From Phocaeicola intestinalis (GTDB taxonomy: Bacteria; Bacteroidota; Bacteroidia; Bacteroidales; Bacteroidaceae), in contig NZ_JACSPP010000004.1 in assembly GCF_014837065.1 (NCBI RefSeq), positions 87,346 through 151,345 on the forward strand: a stretch of 64,000 bases of DNA, given 5' to 3'. Numbering within the stretch: the first letter of the stretch is position 1; the number at the start of each line of letters is the position of its first letter. The translations under genes were made by a program, and so were the position numbers. The notes beneath the pieces were generated by a model. It worked only from the letters and a program-made list of their open reading frames with translations. It was not told the origin of the DNA and ran no database searches. Shown one piece after another: positions 60,192 through 64,000 of the stretch.

Positions 60192-61679
60192 ATGGCAATA
60201 CATTCAAGTCAAGTACAGACACAGACACAGCAACAAGTACAGACCTTGTCGCCCCAACAGATTTTAGCGGTCAAACTATTAGAGCTTCCCACCGTAGAAC
60301 TGGAAGAGCGCGTCCACGCGGAACTTCTGGACAATCCGGCACTGGAAGAAGGCAAGGAGCCTTCTGGAGACGACCTGCACGGCGATGAGGGGGAAGACTA
60401 TGCCACCACCGACCAGGACGGCGAGCCCAACACCGATTATGGAGAAGATCTCTCATTGGGTGACTATCGTACCGAAGATGACATCCCCGACTACAAACTA
60501 CAAGAGAACAACCGCTCAAAAAACGATACTCCCGAAGACATACCCTTCTCGGACAACGTCTCTTTTTATGAAACCCTGAAAGAACAGCTTGACATGCAAG
60601 CCCTGACACCCGAAGAAAAGCAATTGGGAGAATACCTTATCGGTTCACTCGACGATGACGGGCTTTTGCGGAAAAGCATTGACTCCATCATCGACGAACT
60701 TGCCATCTACCAAGGCATCAGCACCACACCCGAAGAAGTAGAACACGTTTTGTCTGTCATCCAGGACTTCGACCCCGCCGGAATCGGAGCAAGAAACCTG
60801 CAAGAATGCCTGCTCCTGCAAATCAGACGGAAAGAAGACTCACCCTTGAAACAAATCGAATACAACATTATCGACAAATGTTGCGATGACTTCACCAAAA
60901 AAAACAAAGACAGAATCTTACAAAGACTGAACATCACTGAAAAACAATACAACGATGCTGTAGCAGAACTGGTAAAACTCAATCCGCGTCCTGGAAGCTC
61001 AATGGGAGAAGCCATCGGGAAAAACCTGCAACAAATCATTCCCGACTTCATCGTTGAAACCGAAGACGACGGCACCATCAGCCTCAGCCTCAACAACCAC
61101 AACGTACCTGAACTCCGGCTGAGCCGCGAATTCACCGACATGCTGGACGAGCATACGCGCAACAAAGCGAACCAAAGCAAGGAATCGAAAGATGCCCTCC
61201 TGTTCTTGAAACAGAAAGTAGACGCAGCGCAAAACTTCATCAATGCCGTAAAACAACGCCAACAAACCCTGATGAGTACCATGCAGGCAATTATCGACCT
61301 GCAACGCCCCTTCTTCCAGGAAGGAGACGAATCGCTCCTCCGCCCGATGATACTGAAAGACGTGGCAGAACGTACCCATCTGGATATATCTACCATCTCA
61401 CGCGTGAGCAACAGTAAATATGTGCAGACCAACTTCGGTATCTATCCGCTCAAATTTTTCTTCAGCGACGGATATACTACCGAAAACGGCGAAGAACTTT
61501 CTATCCGCGAAATCAAGCGTATACTGAAAGAATGTGTAGACCATGAAGACAAGAACGCACCCTATACCGATGACGAACTTGCCAATATACTGAAAGACAA
61601 AGGCTACCCCATCGCACGACGCACTGTAGCCAAATACCGGCAGCAACTGAACATCCCTGTAGCACGACTAAGAAGATAA
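60192..61679 (+). CDS. rpoN: RNA polymerase sigma-54 factor
   Basis: The 495-aa protein has a Gln-rich region I (SQVQTQTQQQVQTLSPQQILAVKLL), an acidic region II (about 50-125), a core-binding/helix-turn-helix part with FDPAGIGARNLQECLLLQ and LDISTISRVSNSKY, and the RpoN box ARRTVAKYRQ at 475-484. It reads promoters with GG/GC elements and needs AAA+ activators. The 61685 gene follows after 5 bases, so they are co-transcribed. Confidence 0.97.
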   Translation: MAIHSSQVQTQTQQQVQTLSPQQILAVKLLELPTVELEERVHAELLDNPALEEGKEPSGDDLHGDEGEDYATTDQDGEPNTDYGEDLSLGDYRTEDDIPDYKLQENNRSKNDTPEDIPFSDNVSFYETLKEQLDMQALTPEEKQLGEYLIGSLDDDGLLRKSIDSIIDELAIYQGISTTPEEVEHVLSVIQDFDPAGIGARNLQECLLLQIRRKEDSPLKQIEYNIIDKCCDDFTKKNKDRILQRLNITEKQYNDAVAELVKLNPRPGSSMGEAIGKNLQQIIPDFIVETEDDGTISLSLNNHNVPELRLSREFTDMLDEHTRNKANQSKESKDALLFLKQKVDAAQNFINAVKQRQQTLMSTMQAIIDLQRPFFQEGDESLLRPMILKDVAERTHLDISTISRVSNSKYVQTNFGIYPLKFFFSDGYTTENGEELSIREIKRILKECVDHEDKNAPYTDDELANILKDKGYPIARRTVAKYRQQLNIPVARLRR

Positions 61680-61684
61680 AAACA

Positions 61685-62365
61685 ATGGAAGATACAAACA
61701 TCCCCGACCAACTGACTTATCACGACCCCGTACAACGGAACCCTAAAGAAGAAAAAGACCCGTGGATAACGGCAGCCCGTATCCTGTCGGCTGTATTCAC
61801 CCCCTTTATGGTCCCTTTCGTAGCCTTTGTCCTGCTCTTTCTCTTCACTTACCTGCGCATATTGCCACTCCAATACAAACTTATCGTGCTTGCCATAGTG
61901 TATTGTTTCACCATCCTCTTGCCGATGCTGAGCATATATCTGATGCAGAAAATCAACGGATGGTCTCTTCATGAACTAGGCAAACGCGAACGGCGCTATG
62001 TACCCTATATCCTTACCATCCTGAGCTATGTAGGATGCCTTGTCACGATGTACCGTTATCATCTTCCCCGCTATATGGGCGGCATCATCGTGGCAACCTT
62101 GCTCTGTATGGTCATCTGTGCGCTTATTAATCTTAAATGGAAAATCAGCACCCACATGGCAAGCGGCGGCATGATGATAGGCGGATTGCTTTCATACAGT
62201 TTCATATTCCAGTTCAATCCTACGTGGTGGCTCTGCATCTTCATCCTGCTCACCGGCATGCTAGGCTCGGCACGCATCATCGTCCGCCAGCACACCTTGA
62301 ATGAAGTGGGCGGAGGCTTCCTCATCGGACTGTTCTGTGGGATTATCGGAATATTGTTTATCTGA
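61685..62365 (+). CDS. PAP2-like membrane protein downstream of rpoN
   Basis: The 226-aa protein has about six hydrophobic segments and phosphatase-like motifs: KWKISTHMASGG (the SxH-type motif) and SARIIVRQHTLNEVGGG (R-x-x-H...). The first PAP2 motif (KxxxxxxRP) is replaced by GKRERRYVPY. It could be a lipid phosphatase of the inner membrane, but the changed first motif leaves activity uncertain. It is coupled to rpoN by a 5-base gap. Confidence 0.75.
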   Translation: MEDTNIPDQLTYHDPVQRNPKEEKDPWITAARILSAVFTPFMVPFVAFVLLFLFTYLRILPLQYKLIVLAIVYCFTILLPMLSIYLMQKINGWSLHELGKRERRYVPYILTILSYVGCLVTMYRYHLPRYMGGIIVATLLCMVICALINLKWKISTHMASGGMMIGGLLSYSFIFQFNPTWWLCIFILLTGMLGSARIIVRQHTLNEVGGGFLIGLFCGIIGILFI

Positions 62366-62372
62366 ATCCGGC

Positions 62373-63674
62373 TCACTCCAGTTCCAATGCTATCACCGTA
62401 TCAATATCCGTCGGTATTTTATCAAGCAAAAGCGTGTAACCTACACGGTTCTTCTCGTATTTCACGGGTGTTCCGTTTACGAAATAAAAAGCTTTCTTTA
62501 CTTTCTTGCCGGTAAGCGGAAGAAACAAAGCCTTGTCTTGCAGGTTAAGGATGTGTACATAAAGCTTATTGCCTTTTTGGGTGGTGCCTCCCCAAGGATG
62601 CGGACCGACACATCCGCCACGTGTGCCATAAATGGTCTCACCGTAAACTTTCATCCACTCACCTATCTCCGCCAGACGTTGCAACGCCACTTCGGGCAAT
62701 TCTCCATCGGGCTGCGGACCAATATTCAATAATAAGTTAGCATCTTTCACGGCTGCACCCACCAAGTATTGAATCAAGTCTTTAGCCGACTTATAGTTTT
62801 GGTCTGTAATCTTATACCCCCACATACCGTTCATCGTCTGGCAGGTTTCCAGAGGCAAAGAACTAATGTCTTGTCCCGAAAGTCCGGCTTTATTTTCTCC
62901 TGGAAGGTCACGTTCGAAGATTTGAATATCTTCTCCCGGAAAGGGTGTGAGGTGATGATTGTTAGCCACCAGGCAGGAAGGTTGCAATCGATGAATCAAA
63001 GCATATTGCTCATCCAATTCCCAATCAAAGCCGGGATTCTGATCCTGATCCCATACACCGTCGAACCAAATAGCACCGATAGGGCCGTAATGGGTCAGCA
63101 ACTCAGTCAGCTGGTTGTTCATGAAAGTATAATAGCTCCTCCAGTTCCCTTTTGGGTTAGGACGCCCCGTTCCACGTCCCGTACGTCCCCATACCGCATC
63201 TTCACGGTACCAGTCGATATGCGAATAATAAAGATGTAAACCGATGCCCTGCTTACGACATTCATCGGCAAGCTCCTTCAGCACATCACGCTTGAACGGT
63301 GTGGCATCCACAATGTTATAATCCGAATATTGCGTATCAAACATCGAAAAACCTTCGTGATGACGTGTCGTAAAAGTAATATACTTCGCCCCCGATGCTT
63401 TAATGGCACTCACCCACCTGGCTGCATCAAACTTCGAAGGAAAAAATCCCCCAGCCAGCTTAGCGTACTCCTTATAGTTCAGGTTCTTGTTAGTCATAGT
63501 CCACTCACCTGTTGCCAGCATGGCATACAATCCCCAATGCAGGAATATACCGAATTTCTTGTCACGGAACTCTTGGCGGGCTTTCAAATTCTCTACGGTA
63601 GGCTGATAAGTTTGAGCCTTAACGGAAAACATCAAACCGCACATCAATAAAAGCAATAAAAGTCTTATCCTCAT
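62373..63674 (-). CDS. Alpha-L-fucosidase, GH29
   Basis: The 433-aa protein has a signal peptide (about 1-20, ending VKA) and the GH29 fold, with FGIFLHWGLYAM, TTRHHEGFSMFDT, and the nucleophile Asp205 in GAIWFDGVWD. A second domain follows (KKAFYFVNGTPVKYEK). It should release terminal alpha-L-fucose from host mucin or plant glycans in the periplasm. The internal ATG at 63674 is chosen because the added 10 codons upstream lack signal character. Convergent with the PAP2-like gene, 7 bases between. Confidence 0.95.
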   Translation of the reverse strand: MRIRLLLLLLMCGLMFSVKAQTYQPTVENLKARQEFRDKKFGIFLHWGLYAMLATGEWTMTNKNLNYKEYAKLAGGFFPSKFDAARWVSAIKASGAKYITFTTRHHEGFSMFDTQYSDYNIVDATPFKRDVLKELADECRKQGIGLHLYYSHIDWYREDAVWGRTGRGTGRPNPKGNWRSYYTFMNNQLTELLTHYGPIGAIWFDGVWDQDQNPGFDWELDEQYALIHRLQPSCLVANNHHLTPFPGEDIQIFERDLPGENKAGLSGQDISSLPLETCQTMNGMWGYKITDQNYKSAKDLIQYLVGAAVKDANLLLNIGPQPDGELPEVALQRLAEIGEWMKVYGETIYGTRGGCVGPHPWGGTTQKGNKLYVHILNLQDKALFLPLTGKKVKKAFYFVNGTPVKYEKNRVGYTLLLDKIPTDIDTVIALELE

Positions 63675-64000
63675 AATAATTTCATTTGATATTGTCAAAT
63701 CCATCTTGTACGCTTGCAGTTACCTGCAAAGTATTTATCCGATAATCCAACGGCTACCAAGTATGTACGAAATCAGTTTTGTTGTAACAAAACAACTGAT
63801 AAACGTCAATAAAGTAACGAGTGGAATAGCAATGGACAAAAATAAAAAATATCGCTGAAAAAATCGAACGAAACAACAGATTAACGCGATAAAATAGCAA
63901 TCAGAAGAAAATCACGGAAAAAATTAGAAGCTGTTTTGAATTTATCGTGCGATGATTTGGGATGAGTTTTTGAGGCATTTTCGCTTCTGTGATGAGGAAG
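63675..64000. other. Upstream space at the right window edge
   Basis: AT-rich, with no gene seen on either strand. The fucosidase promoter is presumably here, but no clear TTTG/TAnnTTTG pair was found. Confidence 0.4.

Overview
The window comes from a Bacteroidales gut-type bacterium (Bacteroides/Phocaeicola-like). The support is SusC/SusD pairs, promoters of the Bacteroidetes type (TTTG, 19-21 bases, TAnnTTTG), a GH29 fucosidase, a chimeric TGS/uridine-kinase-like protein and a Bacteroides-type tyrosine recombinase. The left 29 kb is AT-richer and accessory; the right 34 kb is a more GC-rich housekeeping region.

Bases 1-29109 look like a SusC/SusD shufflon. One complete operon (susC 7367-10537, susD 5801-7342, lipoprotein 4973-5770, minus strand) has a promoter, start codon and signal peptide. 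Four further susC bodies (1-2855 minus; 12643-15624, 18636-21563 and 24439-27444 plus) have no start, signal peptide or promoter. All begin at the same 49-bp sequence, which in the complete gene lies at codon 68. It contains the core AGTTC-GGCGG-GAACT. Just upstream of the expressed cap, pointing away from it, is a tyrosine recombinase (10821-11978). Inversion between the 49-bp sites would put the constant promoter, signal peptide and N-terminus in frame onto another body, giving five alternative outer-membrane importers, each with its own surface SusD. The gaps between cassettes carry small cargo genes: a DUF4143 ATPase, an ATPase_2 gene, a decayed copy of that ATPase, an ATPase C-terminal scrap, and a DUF3791/DUF3990 cluster that resembles a toxin-antitoxin module.

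Bases 29369-45104 hold a secreted hypothetical protein, pyrH, a histidine phosphatase, ettA, an MFS transporter, panB, a HAD phosphatase, a MATE exporter, mntH, a radical SAM DNA-repair-type protein, an RsmF-like rRNA methyltransferase, thyA-folA, an integrase remnant and tRNA-Lys(TTT).

Bases 45326-63674 hold a Zn-metallopeptidase, hisS, rmuC, a membrane-protein/cytidylate-kinase-like fusion, groES-groEL, guanine deaminase, the kinase chimera, cutC, a DUF6125-like gene, a large transglutaminase-like lipoprotein, rpoN, a PAP2-like membrane protein and the fucosidase. The intergenic spaces of this half hold several families of dispersed stem-loop repeats, at least one of them MITE-like.

All calls are from reading the sequence; no database search was run.
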